A stretch of 64,000 nt of DNA from Myotis daubentonii (GCF_963259705.1 NC_081842.1:40327796-40391795), one strand, 5' to 3'. Shown: positions 9,967 to 21,740, counted from the stretch's first letter. Numbers and translations are program-made. Notes: generated from the sequence alone by a model not told the origin.

Positions 9967-10178
9967 CAGCGGTTCTCAACCTGTGGGTCGCGACCCCTTA
10001 GGCGGTCGAACGACCCTTTCACAGGGGTCGCCTAAGACCATCCTGCATATCAGATATTTACATTATGATTCATAACAGTAACAACGTTACAGTTATGAAG
10101 GAGCAACGAAAATAATTTTGTGGTTGGGTCACAACATGAGGAACTGTATTTAAAGGGCCAGAAGGTTGAGAACCACTG
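9967..10178 (+). mobile_element. SPIN-type non-autonomous hAT element (A)
   Basis: 212 bp from CAGCGGTTCTCAACC to GGTTGAGAACCACTG with terminal inverted repeats and a perfect 8-bp target duplication CAATAGAA (9959-9966, 10179-10186). Body: ggtcgcgacccct, ttcacaggggtcgcctaaga, catatcagatatttacatta, ggaactgtatttaaaggg. This is the SPIN/URR1 family, known for horizontal transfer among tetrapods. Confidence 0.92.
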
Positions 10179-10186
10179 CAATAGAA

Positions 10187-10599
10187 GAAAGCTGGTGTCT
10201 TCTCATTCTTCCTTTCCTTGATTATGGAGTGTTTTTTAAATTAGATTATTGGCTGTTGACCTTTTGTTCTGTGACTTTATTTTTTTTGTCCTTGTAGTTT
10301 TTGATGTAGGCATTCTTAGCATTTTATGGATAAGTTTTTATCTGTTATATGTTGTGTTGTCTTTCAGACAATTTAAATAATACTCTGTGGCTTTCACCAT
10401 TAAGAAGTTATACTTTTACTTATTCAGATCTGCCAGTTTTTTTTGGTGTGGCCTCCAATACTCATTTTAGTATTTCTATAGGTTTGTGCTCCACAAGAGT
10501 ATTTAGGTTTTTAAACCAATTTGCTACTTTACTCTAGGTAATTTATTGCTTAGTAAATTAATGTTTTCATTTACGTCATTGGCCACTGTTTTCTTTTTG
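10187..10599 (+). other. Intron 3, spacer
   Basis: Intronic sequence without a recognised feature. The 62-codon frame at 10349-10537 shows no homology. Confidence 0.5.
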
Positions 10600-10959
10600 C
10601 TAGTCACCTGATGTTCAGGCGGGCAGGCAGAGTGGTTAGGGGCGATCAGGCAGTCAGGTGAGCAGCAATTAGGGGCAGTCAGGCAGTCAGGTGAGCAGCA
10701 GTTAGGGGCGATCAGGCTCCAGGCAGAGGGGTTAGGGGCGATCAGGCAGGCAGCAGGCGAGCAGTTAGGGGCATCAGGCAGGCAGGCAGGCAGAGTGGTT
10801 AGGGATGATCAGGCAGGTGAGCAGTTAGGGGCAGGCAGGCAGGCAAGCGAGCTGTTCGGAGCCAGCAGTACCTAACCCGTAGGGATAGGGCCTAAACTGG
10901 CCATTGGACATCCCCTGCCCCATGCCCTCGTGCACGAATTTCGTGCACCGCACCTCTAG
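10600..10959 (+). mobile_element. HeliBat 3' portion with short tandem array (copy 4)
   Basis: Ends GTGCACGAATTTCGTGCAC (10930-10948), CGCACCTCTAG and T. The body from about 10612 is a variable array of ggcaggcaggtgagcagttaggggc-like units of roughly 30 bp. No 5' terminus is visible, so it appears 5'-truncated. Confidence 0.85.
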
Positions 10960-11062
10960 TATGATCTATAATAGAAAATTGGTTTTGAAAGGTATAAAAT
11001 GCAAAGATTTATTTTATAACCTAATTAGTGGCTTTTATTTAACTTTAAAAAGTTGTGGCATA

Positions 11063-11280
11063 CCCTGGCCGGCATGGCTCAGTGCTTGAGCATCGACCTA
11101 TGAACCAGGAGATCACAGTTCGATTCCCAGTCAGGGCACTTGCCTGGGTTTCGGGCTCAATCCCCAGTAGGGGGTGTGCAGGAGGCAGCCAATCAATGAA
11201 TCTCTATTATCATTGATGTTTCTATCTCTCTCTCCCTCTCCCTTCCTCTCTGAAATCAGTAAAAATATATTTTTAAAAAA
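11063..11280 (+). mobile_element. Ves SINE, diverged
   Basis: ccctggccggcatggctcag gives the tRNA-like head; gttcgattcccagtcagggc the B box; ggggtgtgcaggaggcagcc, tctctctccctctcccttcc and the A-rich tail follow. Flanks agttgtggcata / agcgtggtgggata are a weak target duplication. Confidence 0.88.
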
Positions 11281-11439
11281 GCGTGGTGGGATATATTTTC
11301 AAATATAATTAACATTTTTGATAAGTATTTGCTTAATGGTTTATGTTACTAATTAAAGATTGCTAAGAAAATGCTCAGCTTTACAAAGTTGGATGTAAAG
11401 GGAAAATGAAGAGTATCTTAGATTCTCTTAAGTTGGTTA

Positions 11440-11662
11440 TCCTATATAATAAAGATATAATATGCAAATAGTTGTTACGCCGTAAAGTGTAACGACTGAC
11501 CGCATCACACCCGGATCAGCAGGAGGGTGGGGCAGTGAGCTACAAGTGGGCAGCAGAGAGCTACAGGAGGGGGCAGGGCAGCAAGCTATGAGGGGGAGCA
11601 GGGGAGCTACAGGAGGGCGGCAGCAAGCTACTGGCACACGGATTCATGTGTAGGGCTACTAG
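11440..11662 (+). mobile_element. HeliBat Helitron, short (copy 5)
   Basis: Starts TCCTATATAATAAAGATA after A, octamer ATGCAAAT at 11462-11469, and ends ggattcatgtgtagggctaCTAG. The base after CTAG is C rather than T. Interior agctacaggagggggcaggg-type repeats. Confidence 0.85.
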
Positions 11663-11667
11663 CATAA

Positions 11668-12151
11668 CCCTATCTAATAAAGTGAGAATATGCTAATTGA
11701 CCCTCATGCTGTTGCAAAGATGGCGGCGACCACAGCCAATAAGGAGGGAATATGCTAATTGACTGCCCCGCCCTCAAAGATGGTGGTGCCCAGTCCCCTC
11801 AGCCTCATGGGGGCGGCAGGCGCATGGCAAGCCGGGCCCGCCCTACACGCCTGCCTCTGGGCTCCCCCAGTCCCCTCAGCCCCCCAGCCGTCCAGGGCTG
11901 GCCCGAGGTGCAGGCGAGCCTTGGATGGTGGCTGCCCAGCCACCCAGGGCCGCCTGAGACTCAGGTAACCAGGGGCAGCCGAGGCTTGCATTGCCGGCAG
12001 TGGCAGCAGCAGAGGTGTGATGGGGGTGTCGCCTCCCCCTGATCACCAGGTTGCCTCCTGCCCCTGTGGGCTCCTGGACTGTGAGAGGGGGCAGGCTGGG
12101 CTGAGGGACCCCTTCCTCCAAGGCATGAATTTTCATGTACCGGGCGTCTAG
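11668..12151 (+). mobile_element. HeliBat Helitron (copy 6)
   Basis: Starts ccctatctaataaag (T to C at the first base), 5 bp after copy 5, and ends catgtaccgggcgtCTAG plus T. Contains AAGATGGCGGC at 11717-11727 and aagatggtggtg at about 11777. The interior is GC-rich, with overlapping frames on both strands and no recognisable protein. A SPIN element starts 2 bp after it. Confidence 0.88.
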
Positions 12152-12153
12152 TA

Positions 12154-12364
12154 CAGCAGTTCTCAACCTGTGGTCGCGACCCCTTTGGCAGTCGAACGAC
12201 CCTTTCACAGGGGTCGCCTAAGACAATCCTGTATATCACATACTTACATTACGATTCATAACAGTAGCAACATTACAGTTATGAAGTAGCAACGAAAATA
12301 ATTTTACGTTTGGGTCACAACATGAGGAACTGTATTTAAAGGGCCAGAAGGTTGAGAACCACTG
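12154..12364 (+). mobile_element. SPIN-type hAT element (A)
   Basis: From CAGCAGTTCTCAACC to GAGAACCACTG, same internal sequence as 9967-10178. No 8-bp duplication is visible because its left flank is the end of a Helitron. Confidence 0.9.
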
Positions 12365-13028
12365 CAATGTTCTGGGATATTGATTTCACATGAAGTGAAG
12401 TCAATAGATACTTACATTGTTTAGCAAATTAATATACACACTATATAGAAAGCCTTACATCTCAAGCTAATGTGTAATTTTATATCGTTTTCAAAGTTTT
12501 CTTACTGGATTTAACAATTTGATCATAAAAGTTTATTTTTGAAGTTTTCTGGTTGAAATAAGAATTGGCAAGTATTGTTTCTTACCTTACAATTTTTTAA
12601 TCCAACATTTGACTTATACAAAAGTTAAATGTATGTGTATTGTTAACATACTACCTTTAAAAATGTTTCTTGTGACCAATCTGAAAATTTTAGCTGTCTG
12701 TAGTTAGTCTTTCTGATAATACCACGTCTGTTGTTAGTGTTAGTGCTTGGGAAATGCTGAAACATTAAAAACAGATGTAAACATATTTTTATTACATCTT
12801 TGTCTTGGAAAATGGTGTTTTTTAAGATGTATGAAACTCACTTGTTAGATTATCAGTCTGAAATAATGAATGAGATAATATTGTACAGGTAAATTAGTGT
12901 GTTCTAGTTAAGCTTGATTTTCTAATGTACATTTTTTTTCTTCATAGATTGTAATGTGACGAAATGGTGAATACAGGGGGACGATAAATGTTTCTCATAT
13001 AGTTGTAAAATGGTTCATTATGATTAAA
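12365..13028 (+). other. Intron 3, spacer
   Basis: AT-rich intronic DNA with no recognised feature. Confidence 0.6.
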
Positions 13029-13764
13029 CTAGGGGCCTAGTGCACGAATTCATGAACCTTGAAAGGAACTGTGGGCCACGAGGCTGCGGTAGGCACAGGT
13101 GTGGGTCTCGGCCCATCTTCTGCAACCCTGCCTGGGTCTTCCTGCCAAGGCACCGGTCTCCGATATGCAGGTCTCCTGCCACTGCTGCTCCTATGCGCTG
13201 ATAGCGCCGGCCCTGCTCTCACCTGCTGACAGCACGGAGTTATTGGGGCTGGTGCCAGTAGTGGATGCGAGCAGGCTGGCACTGTCAGCAGGTGCAAGCA
13301 GAGCCGGTGCCATCAGCGGGTGCGAGCCGCGGCTGCTGCCCTGACTGCCCCTTAGGAGCAGGGGGAGTTGGAGAAGCCCTCGGGCGATCAGGGCCAGCAG
13401 CCTCCGCTTGCACCCGCTGATGGTCCCGAGTGATTGGGACCATCGCCAGGCACCAGCAGCCTGTGTGATCAGCAGCTCTGCCTCCTGCTGCGAGACCAGC
13501 ACTAGCAGTGGGTGCAAATGCCCAGCTGGACCACGGCGTGTGGGAACAAAAATTTTAGTAACCAGCAGTGGCTCTTCCCGATGACAGCGACTGGCACCCC
13601 GCCTTGGCCTGGCGCACACGGTCACTTACTCCACTATCCCACTGCGGCTAATGCCTACCATGTTCTCCACATGCCCCCTGGTGGTCAGCGCACATCATAG
13701 TGACCGATTGTTTGGTTGTTCCATCATTCAGTCTATTTGCATATTAGCCTTTTATTATATAGGA
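13029..13764 (-). mobile_element. HeliBat Helitron (copy 7), CTCF-motif subfamily
   Basis: Reverse orientation: the 5' end is ttattatatagga on the plus strand (TCCTATATAATAAAA on the minus), the 3' end is ctaggggcc at the left. Flanked by A and T. Octamer as ATTTGCAT at 13735-13742. TGCCCCCTGGTGG at 13672-13684 is one arm of the subfamily motif pair; I do not see the other arm. The GC-rich interior has a 144-codon frame without homology. Confidence 0.9.
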
Positions 13765-15018
13765 TAATCAGTTTAGTGCTTAACATTATTTAGGAATTTT
13801 CTTTATAGTTCTGTGAAAACTGGTAAAAATTTCCTACCTCTGGTGTTTATTATCTCTGGTTGTGACTTTGAAAGGCATAGTTGAACATTATTAACATAAA
13901 TGAAAAGTTAGCAACATCACCCTAGAATTTCTTTTTAAATCACAATTTGGTGTGTTAGTTACAGTTTGGAAACCATTTTGTAATAAGGTTTGAATTGGAG
14001 TCATTTGTTAGAAAGAATCCTTAAGTGGGCTTTTGGAATTTGATTCTTCATTTTCCATCTTTCACTCAAACTTTTAATCTGAGTACTATTATGTTTTTAG
14101 GTCTCCCATGGGCACTCCTTAATCTCCTGCTTTTTTGAGCTCTTTTTTTTTGGATTTGAAGAAATTTAGTGTTGAAAGCAAAGAGGGCTGTAGCTTTAGA
14201 GTGTGAATTGCTCCCTTGAAACAGTTTGGAGATTTAAGTGAAATCTGAAGAAGGAGATTTCTATGAGGTGCTCTTATTCCAATAACATAGTTGTAAATGA
14301 ATTTAGTAATCAACATTTGGAACATAGTACACTAGGGCACAGTTTTAATTCTGGGTTATTAAAGTGATTAAAAAAGTTGCACGAGATACAGGACCTCTTA
14401 TCAAGGATGTGATTTGACTCACAACACTCAGGTCGAGCCAGACTCATTGTTGGCTTCATGACAGTGGCCTTGTCTTTCAGGGATAAAGTTATTAATGAGA
14501 TTTACAGAGATGGATGTAAGTGTAAAATGGGATACAACATTTCATTGTTCAATGAGAAGTAAAGCCTCAAAGTAGTCCAAAATGGTTTATTCTCTGTTTT
14601 AGTAGGTAAGCTTACATAGCAAGCCAGATTCTTAGAAGGTTATAATTGCTTTAGTAAAAATAGAAATAAAATAAAGGTAGTTTTAAGACCCGTTTTTTAC
14701 AGCACTTAAACTTGAGGCACCCATTCACTATAGGTCACTAAAAGATACTTCATCTAGCTGAACTGCCTTCCTGAGCTAGTGCTTGGAATTGGTAAGAATT
14801 TTCTGTTTTTAGGATTTTCTTTTTGTTTTTAATCCTTAGTATGCTAGGGAAAATAGTCATCACTTATCATTTGGGGCCAGTAATCCATATTTACTGGTTT
14901 TCAAAATATTTTTAAGTCACTTTACATATAATTTTTTCAGAAGTAAAAATGAAAGGATGGCAATAGTCAACATTATGAGATACCTTGATAAGCATTTAAA
15001 CATAGCAAATCCAACTTT
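13765..15018 (+). other. Intron 3, spacer
   Basis: Unique AT-rich intronic DNA; no transposon or gene recognised. Confidence 0.6.
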
Positions 15019-15221
15019 TTTTTTAATAAATATATTTTTATTTATTTCAGAGAGGAAGAGAGAGATAGAAACATCAATTTTGAGAGTGAATCATTGATTG
15101 GCTGCCTCCTGCACGTTGGACCGAGCCCGCAATCCAGGCATGTGCCCTGAGCGGGAATTGAACCCAGGACCTTTTGGTCCGCAGGCTGACGCTCTACCCA
15201 CTGAGCCAAACTGGCTAGGGC
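15019..15221 (-). mobile_element. Ves SINE
   Basis: Antisense Ves with tRNA-like end gctctacccactgagccaaa and B box gaattgaacccaggacc. Perfect 10-bp target duplication atccaacttt (15009-15018, 15222-15231). Confidence 0.95.
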
Positions 15222-15942
15222 ATCCAACTTTATATTACACATTTTCTTGGTTTTGATAATAAATATACCTAAAATGAGTATAATTCTCTAAATATTTCTG
15301 TTCATCAGCTATTATACTTAAACCCAAAACATCATATAAATACTGATATCAAATTTAAATGCATTTCTAATTTTAGTTTATTTCTTCTGGTTCATTTGGC
15401 ATATGAATTATCAGGATGTAGTACTTTAAGAATGTTTGGAACTGTTGGTGGCTTCTAATTTTATTGAACAAAGCATAGTCCTCTTTGTGCTATAATTACA
15501 CCATTTTAAAAAATTGCACTAGTTTCATATTTAACCAATTGGGTTGACTAATCCACTGAATTTTTTGCATTTTTTCATCTGTTTCTTTCTAGTCATCTTT
15601 GTATACACATCTACCTGTTGCATTTGGCCACTTATTAACTGAATCGAGTATATTTTGGTGTGCAGACATAAAAGATGAAACAATACTGTTATGTGTCCTT
15701 ATAGAAAAACAAGAATGGTCTAGCTGCTTATTGCAGGATTTTGTATAATGGAGTCCCAGTTGAATGATTAACTGGGTGAGAATACTAAATTTCCTTTTTC
15801 TCCTTAGAAATGTATTGATTGGGAATATTGATTTAGGATATTGTCATTTGAAGACTTCATAGTCTGAGATTCTGCTTATGAGATAAATTCATATTGATCA
15901 TTCGAATCTGGAGTGCTGTTGGCTCTTGGCACCAGTCTGATA
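15222..15942 (+). other. Intron 3, spacer
   Basis: AT-rich intronic DNA; nothing recognised. Confidence 0.6.
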
Positions 15943-16479
15943 TCTATACTAATAAAAGGGTAATATGCTAATTAGACCAGGAGACCTTCCGGACAAAGCC
16001 ATAGTGGCAGAGCTGAGGCAGAGGTGGTTAGGGGTGATCGGGTCAGGAGGGGAGGGCAGTTGGGGGCAAGCAGGCCGGCAGAGGGGGCCATTTGGGGCAA
16101 GCAGGCTGGGGGGGGGCAGTTGCGGGTGAGCAGGCTGCCAAGGGGGGGAAGTTGGGGGAGAGAAGGCTGGTGGGGGGGGGCAGTTGGGGGCGAGCAGGCT
16201 GGCAAGGGGGGATAGTTGGGGGAGAGAAGGCCGTGGGGGGGCAGTTGGGGGCGAGCAGGCCGGCAGGCACAGTGGTTAGGGGCGATCAAGCAGGCAGGCA
16301 GGTGAGCAGTTAGGAGCCAGCAGTCCCGGATTGCCAGAGGGATGTCCGACTGCCGGTTTAGGTACACAGTCGGACATCCCTCGAGGGGTTCCTGATTGGA
16401 GAGGGTGCAGGCCGGGCTGAGGGACACCACTCCTCCTACCCCCCCCCCCCTTCACAAATTTCATACACTGGGCTTCTAG
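15943..16479 (+). mobile_element. HeliBat Helitron with G-rich array (copy 8)
   Basis: Starts A|TCTATACTAATAAAAGGG and ends catacactgggcttCTAG|T. 16024-16300 is an array of about 32-bp units (gggcagttgggggcgagcag with variants), strongly G-rich on the plus strand. The 152-codon minus-strand frame is a by-product of this array. Confidence 0.9.
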
Positions 16480-17310
16480 TCTCTAATAATTGTGAAAGTC
16501 TTGCCTCTGTAAAGTTTTTTCTCTTTGTAATTATAGGTTGAAAATAATAATTATGAATTCTTAATTGTTCAGCAATATCCAAAAGCAGACTAAAAATGGT
16601 GTTTCTAGTCTTTATTTTCCTGAAAGACTATGCAATAAACTAGAGGGTGATACAGTAGTAATGATATATTTCATTGTTATATCCCTCCAAGTAATACCAT
16701 CATTTTTCTGTTTCCTTTATATTTTTAAAAAATCATAGTTGGGAATAATTGAATGATGATGAAATAGCAAATTGTTTCAAGATAGAAGAAAAATATCACT
16801 AGATTCCACCTTAGATATATAAAAGGGGCCACAGGATTCATATACTAATTTCAAGATAGAGTAATTTTCTATTTTTAAAATGTTCTTATTTTTTTGGAAG
16901 ACCAATGAGAAAGGATAAAAGTCATAAAGTAGTTAGATTTGCTCATTAAAGAAATGCAAAAGCTAAAATTGAGTCCCTTGGAGCCTAATTGGTACAAAGG
17001 CTTTTTTTTTCTTTTTTTTTTTAAAAGCTTTTTTTCTAATGGTGTACATTAACGTTGATCATAAGGTTTTGGCTTACTCATTTACAGATTCGATTTTACA
17101 TTGCTTCCAAAATCACTTAGATTATCTTGAGAGAAGCGTCAAGCTTTTCTAAACTATTTATGTATCAATAGTTTGCATTTATCTCACAGATAGCTGTTAA
17201 CACGTACTGATAGATTTCTCTGGCCACCTCTTTAAGAGTAACCTTAGTTTAGTCTTCTCAGCCCCCCCATTTTCCATATTTTGAAAATACATTTAAAAAG
17301 CTGCTGTATT
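16480..17310 (+). other. Intron 3, spacer
   Basis: AT-rich intronic DNA, with a T-rich run near 17001-17033. Confidence 0.6.
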
Positions 17311-17549
17311 GCCCTAGCTGGTTTGTTTTGGCTCAGTAGAAAGAGCGTCAGCCCACGGACTGAAGGGTCCTGGCTTCGATTCAGATCAAGGGCATGTACC
17401 TTGGTTGCAGGCTTTTTCCGCGAGCCCTAGGTGCGTGTGGGAGACAACCAGTGGATTTATCTCACATCGATGTGCTGTTTCTCTCCCTTCCACTCTCTTG
17501 CAAAATCAATGGGAAAATATCCTTGGGTGAGAATTAGCAAGATAAAAAT
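17311..17549 (+). mobile_element. Ves SINE, older
   Basis: gccctagctggtttgttttggctcagtaga head, ggcttcgattcagatcaagg B box, ctctcccttccactctcttg and an A-rich tail ending in cttgggtgagaattagcaag. Imperfect target duplication aaaaagctgctgtat (17295-17309) and aaaagcttctgtat (17551-17564). Confidence 0.9.
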
Positions 17550-17566
17550 AAAAAGCTTCTGTATCA

Positions 17567-17769
17567 TCTCCATATATAAAAGCCTAAGCAACCGAATGAC
17601 CGGTGGACCAGTCGCTATGATGCGCACTGACCTCCAGGGGACAGACACTCAATGGAAGAGCGGCATGCCCTCTGGTGGTCAGTGCTTTCCCACAGCCAAC
17701 CACCTGTGGCCCCACCTGGCCATGCCAAGGGACCCTACCTGTGCATGAATTCGTGCACCGGGCCTCTAG
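17567..17769 (+). mobile_element. HeliBat Helitron, 203 bp (copy 9), CTCF-motif subfamily
   Basis: A|TCTCCATATATAAAAGCC to GTGCATGAATTCGTGCACCG, GGCCTCTAG|T. Motif arms CCTCCAGGGGACAG (17631-17644) and TGCCCTCTGGTGG (17666-17678). It lies two bases after the Ves target duplication. One of the shortest complete copies. Confidence 0.92.
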
Positions 17770-18021
17770 TAAGACATAACTATATTCCCTAATGGAAACT
17801 TTTTAAATGTATAATGTTAATATCTCATAATTACAGATACAGAACATACACACTTTTTTTAGATAGGTGTTGTAAGATACTTATGTACTGTGCTAGATAT
17901 TAATATGTGTAATTTTTTGTTCAGCTAACCATTTAGTACATGTGATCTAGGTTCCTCAGCAAGGGATCTAAATGTCATATCCTTGAAGGAATTTTAAAGT
18001 AGGGTTTATAACCTTTTTTTT

Positions 18022-18194
18022 CCTTTTAATGGTTTTACTGATTTTTTTTTTTTTTTTTAAGAGAGGAAGGGAGATGGATAGAGAAATAGAAACATCAATG
18101 CCCGCAACCCAGGCATGTGTGCTGACTGGGAATCGAATTGATGACCTCTTGATTTCTGGGTTGATGCTCAACCGCTGAGCCGCACAGGCCAGGC
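18022..18194 (-). mobile_element. Ves SINE, internally shortened
   Basis: Antisense: T-rich tail, gagaggaagggagatggata, cccgcaacccaggcatgtgt, ctgactgggaatcgaattga, gctcaaccgctgagccgcac, aggccaggc. The region between the tail and the central part is shorter than in other copies. Confidence 0.88.
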
Positions 18195-18650
18195 TATGGT
18201 GTTTCACTTCTGAAAAGAATTCTTAATTTGAGCATCTTATAAATACTGTCATCAGATTTACAATACACCTCTAATAAGTTCTAGCTTATCCTTCTGCTAC
18301 TTGAACCATCAAAATGCAATGTTTGAAGATGAAGAATGGTAACAGAAACTGTTGTTTTACACTGTGTAAAACTACCTTGTAAGAAGCATTTAATATTTGT
18401 TTAATAAACCCTCATGAATTTGAATTTGATTTTCAAGGACCTAAATTGCCCAAAAAAAGTTGTTTTATTTTTCAGCAGTAAAATGTAGGTTTACATAAGT
18501 CTTATTAAACTGTTTAGTACACCAGTTTCAATACAATAGTATTTTTTATTCTTAAGTTTAAAGGAACTTGGCATTTATAATAAGTTATTATTTAAAATAT
18601 TGGAAACCTTTTAGGATCAATGGTTGAGGGCATTTTTTTTTCCTTTTCAG
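18195..18650 (+). other. Intron 3, 3' end
   Basis: AT-rich sequence leading to the T-rich polypyrimidine tract and acceptor of exon 4. Confidence 0.7.
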
Positions 18651-18722
18651 GTATATTCAAGAGCAAATGACCAAGAACCTTGTGGATGGTGGTTGGCTAA
18701 AGTTCGAATGATGAAAGGAGAA
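18651..18722 (+). CDS. FXR1: FXR1 exon 4 (72 nt), Tudor 2
   Basis: Acceptor tccttttcag, donor gaa|gtaagt; exactly 24 codons in phase 0. Encodes [18 protein letters not shown] and on through RMMKGE, residues about 67-90, including the paired tryptophans of the second Tudor domain. It follows a 13.3-kb intron packed with Helitrons. Confidence 0.97.
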
Positions 18723-19098
18723 GTAAGTAATGTTAACTCTTGGTTCCTATAAGTGTTACTCCAACTCTATTTTGTTTTTAAAAGCCTACTTTAGAAATAA
18801 TTGGTCACACATTTCATATATTCATCAACATTAATTTCTATTTGTGTTCTGAATTTGCAAACACCAAGGCTGCTCTCCAGAGATACACCCTAAGCATGTG
18901 AGGACTACCAAAGTTCTTGCTTGTGAAAACCTATAATCTACTTTAGGCAAATCAATTTGATGTAACTAAGCTGTTCTTAGCATTTGTGCCACAAGGGGGA
19001 GGGTCTACTATTTAAACTGAGCAAGGTAATTAGAACTTCATTTAAAGCTTATTACTTTTGTTCAGATGGGATTTTTAAAGTATTTTGATGTCTTTTAG

Positions 19099-19247
19099 TT
19101 TTATGTCATTGAATATGCTGCTTGTGATGCCACTTACAATGAAATAGTCACATTTGAACGACTTCGGCCTGTCAATCAAAATAAAACTGTCAAAAAAAAT
19201 ACCTTCTTTAAATGCACAGTGGATGTTCCCGAAGATTTGAGAGAGGC
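19099..19247 (+). CDS. FXR1: FXR1 exon 5 (149 nt), Tudor 2 end
   Basis: Acceptor gatgtcttttag, donor ggc|gtgagt. Encodes [19 protein letters not shown], the RLRPVNQNK segment and [14 protein letters not shown], residues about 91-140. It closes Tudor 2 and enters the KH0-like region. Confidence 0.97.
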
Positions 19248-19475
19248 GTGAGTAATTTTATTTGCTATTATTTTGTGAATTAGGAATTTTTAAGTGCTAC
19301 AAAATTCATTTTTCCCCCCAAATACCCAATAAAAAACTTCTGATAGAACATCTTATTAATGAACAAAAGTTTTAATGGGTGGTGTTAAAATGAGATACTG
19401 GGTTTTGTATTATTATACTTGCCTCTAAATTTAATCTGTTATTTAGGTCTTACACATGAATTAATTTCTCCATAG

Positions 19476-19569
19476 GTGTGCTAATGAAAATGCACATAAA
19501 GATTTTAAGAAAGCAGTAGGAGCATGCAGGATTTTTTACCATCCAGAAACCACTCAGCTAATGATACTG
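19476..19569 (+). CDS. FXR1: FXR1 exon 6 (94 nt), KH0 region
   Basis: Acceptor ctccatag, donor ctg|gtaaga. Encodes [20 protein letters not shown] and [11 protein letters not shown], residues about 140-171. The proteins of this family have a KH0 fold here. Confidence 0.97.
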
Positions 19570-20011
19570 GTAAGATAACCCCATAGTTTAGGTAGTTAAT
19601 AGATATTGCAGAAATTTTGTAATTAAATGTTAAAAAAAAAAAAAAAGCTAACTTAGTGTATAGTGAATTTGTTAATACAGTGCAGGAGAAAAAAATTTTG
19701 TAGTTATAAATGTTAAATTTTTATCTTTTCTGAAGGAGGAGAAGTTTTCATGTGATATTCTTAACATCATACAATTAATTCTTAATGTGTGGTGTATTGG
19801 AACCTCTCACCCCCCATCACAATATGAATAGCAGAATTAAATAACATGGGAATTCAGAAAGGAAAGTAAGGTTACTTCTGGGAAGAGGGGTGTATGTTAG
19901 GTGAGGAGAGAAGTGTAGTTGATGAGAATCATGGAAGGCTTTATTAGGACGGTCCTGTTTGTATTATCTTGAAAAATGGTTGTTTTGAGTGATTAACTTG
20001 TTTGTTTATAG

Positions 20012-20128
20012 TCTGCCAGTGAAGCAACTGTGAAGAGAGTAAATATTTTAAGTGACATGCATTTGCGAAGTATTCGTACGAAGTTGATGCTTATGTCCAG
20101 AAATGAAGAGGCCACTAAGCATTTAGAA
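20012..20128 (+). CDS. FXR1: FXR1 exon 7 (117 nt), before KH1
   Basis: Acceptor gtttatag, donor gaa|gtaagt; 39 codons in phase 0. Encodes [20 protein letters not shown] and [19 protein letters not shown], residues about 172-210, leading into KH1. Confidence 0.97.
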
Positions 20129-20399
20129 GTAAGTGAGTTTACTCATAAAAGGTATTTTGTGTGTCCCGGTTTTATTAGTATATACAAGCTCCCTGACTCA
20201 AAATTACTTACTTTACTGTTAGGTAAGGTAACTTGGGACCTATTTTGTGGCTAATACATGGAGTCATTGTGTCCTTGAAGAATTGCTGTGTATTGCTAAT
20301 TCTTCTTTACTCTGTTCTTAACTTTTTATTTATTTTTTTTACTTCCCTGTCAGTCACAACACACTTCCATTAGTAACTAGATTATTATAACAACTAGAG

Positions 20400-20625
20400 C
20401 TGCGGTTCTCAACCTGTGGGTCATGACCCCTTTGGGGGTGTAACGATCCTTTCACAGGGGTCGTGACCTAAGACCATTGGAAAACACATAGATAATTACA
20501 TATTGTTTTTGTGATTAATCCCTATGCTTTAATTATGTTCAATTTGTAACAGTGAAATTGGGGGTCACCACAACATGAGGAACTGTATTAAAGGGTCACA
20601 GCATTAGGGAGGTTGAGAACCACTG
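20400..20625 (+). mobile_element. SPIN-type hAT element (B)
   Basis: ctgcggttctcaacctgtgg to ggttgagaaccactg. The internal sequence differs from subtype A: acacatagataattacatat, gattaatccctatgctttaa and tgtaacagtgaaattggggg. No clean 8-bp duplication; its right edge abuts a Helitron fragment. Confidence 0.9.
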
Positions 20626-20630
20626 CATTA

Positions 20631-20877
20631 GTCGGACATCCTCAGCACTGCCGTGGAGGTGGGAGAGGCTCCTGCCACTGCCGCTACGCTCCCCAGCCAT
20701 GAGCCTGGCTTAGGAACCTGGTTTTTGGCTAAGCGGCACTCGCCCTGTGGGAGTGCACTGACCATTAGGGGGCAGCTCCCGTGTTGAGCGTCTGCCCTCT
20801 GGTGGTCAGTGCGCATCATAGCAACCTGTTGTTCTACTGTTTGGTCGATTTGCATATTAGCCTTTTATTATATAGGC
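20631..20877 (-). mobile_element. HeliBat fragment (copy 10), CTCF-motif subfamily
   Basis: The 5' end is at the right (ttgcatattagccttttatt atatagg, first base changed); the 3' CTAG end is missing at the SPIN border. Motif arms CCATTAGGGGGCAG (20762-20775) and CTGCCCTCTGGTGG (20792-20805). Octamer as ATTTGCAT at 20848-20855. Confidence 0.85.
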
Positions 20878-21254
20878 TAGGATTCTTGTATAAGAGAAGA
20901 GTAGGACACATAGCAAATAATTTTTAAAGGAACCTATTGTTGCTGTTCTATCCTGTCCTAAAATACTATGGTTCATCACTGGGAGACTTGCAAATACACA
21001 CTGTCTAGAGAAACTGAGACAACTTTGTTTATCTTTAAGACAACTTTAAATACCCTTACAGATTTAAAAGTTACAAATAGAATATGGGGATGAGTTTTGA
21101 AACATAAATCATCTGAATTGGAGAGCTGCTTGTATCAGTTATTTTGGGAAATTGTTTTAGAATTACTCTTTTCTGTGGCCATGACTAATAGACTTATCAA
21201 ACCATTTTTTCCCCTTCCATTATGTGACCCAAATGAGTTTCCTTTATTCCTTTT

Positions 21255-21740
21255 TCCTTTTTTTTAAATTCAAATTGTAACATTGACATAACATAAAATT
21301 TACCATCTTAACTATTTTTAGTGCAGCTCAGTAGTGTTAGGTATATTCAGATTGTTGATCGATCCCCATGACTTTTTCATCTTGCATAACTGAAACTATA
21401 TACCCATTGAACAGCTTCCCTTTCCCCCTTCCCTTTCAGCCCCTTGCAATCTCCATTCTGCTTTCTGTTTCTATACGTTTGACTACTCTAGATACCACAT
21501 ATAAATGGAATCATACAGCATTAGTCTTTTTGTGACTTGTTTACTTCACTAAGCACAATGCCTTCGATGTTTATCCACATTGTAGCATGCCAGCATTCTC
21601 TTTTTAAGACTGAATAATTTGCGTTGTGTGAATAAATCACATTTTGTTCATTCATTCATCAGTCTGCATATTTAGTTTGCTTCCAATTCCTGACTCTTGT
21701 GAATAATGCTGTGAACATGGCTTTATAGAAACCCATTTGT
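21255..21740 (-). mobile_element. Old L1 3' fragment (antisense)
   Basis: cataacataaaatttaccat, agctcagtagtgttaggtat, ccccatgactttttcatctt, ggaatcatacagcattagtc, gatgtttatccacattgtag and cttccaattcctgactcttg are the antisense 3' region typical of old mammalian L1. Ends about 45 bp before exon 8. Confidence 0.88.

Larger units (their letters stand above)
18723..20011 (+). other. FXR1 introns 4-6
   Basis: Three short introns (18723-19098, 19248-19475, 19570-20011), free of recognisable transposons. An A-run lies at 19633-19646. Confidence 0.7.

Noticed and set aside
10612..10850. Regularly spaced repeats resembling a CRISPR array
   Set aside because: Imperfect tandem units without unique spacers, inside a Helitron, in a mammalian genome.
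13191..13625. 144-codon minus-strand frame in HeliBat copy 7
   Set aside because: Runs through the GC-rich interior; no homology, and other frames are open too.
15972..16430. 152-codon Pro-rich minus-strand frame
   Set aside because: A translation of the roughly 32-bp G-rich array inside HeliBat copy 8.
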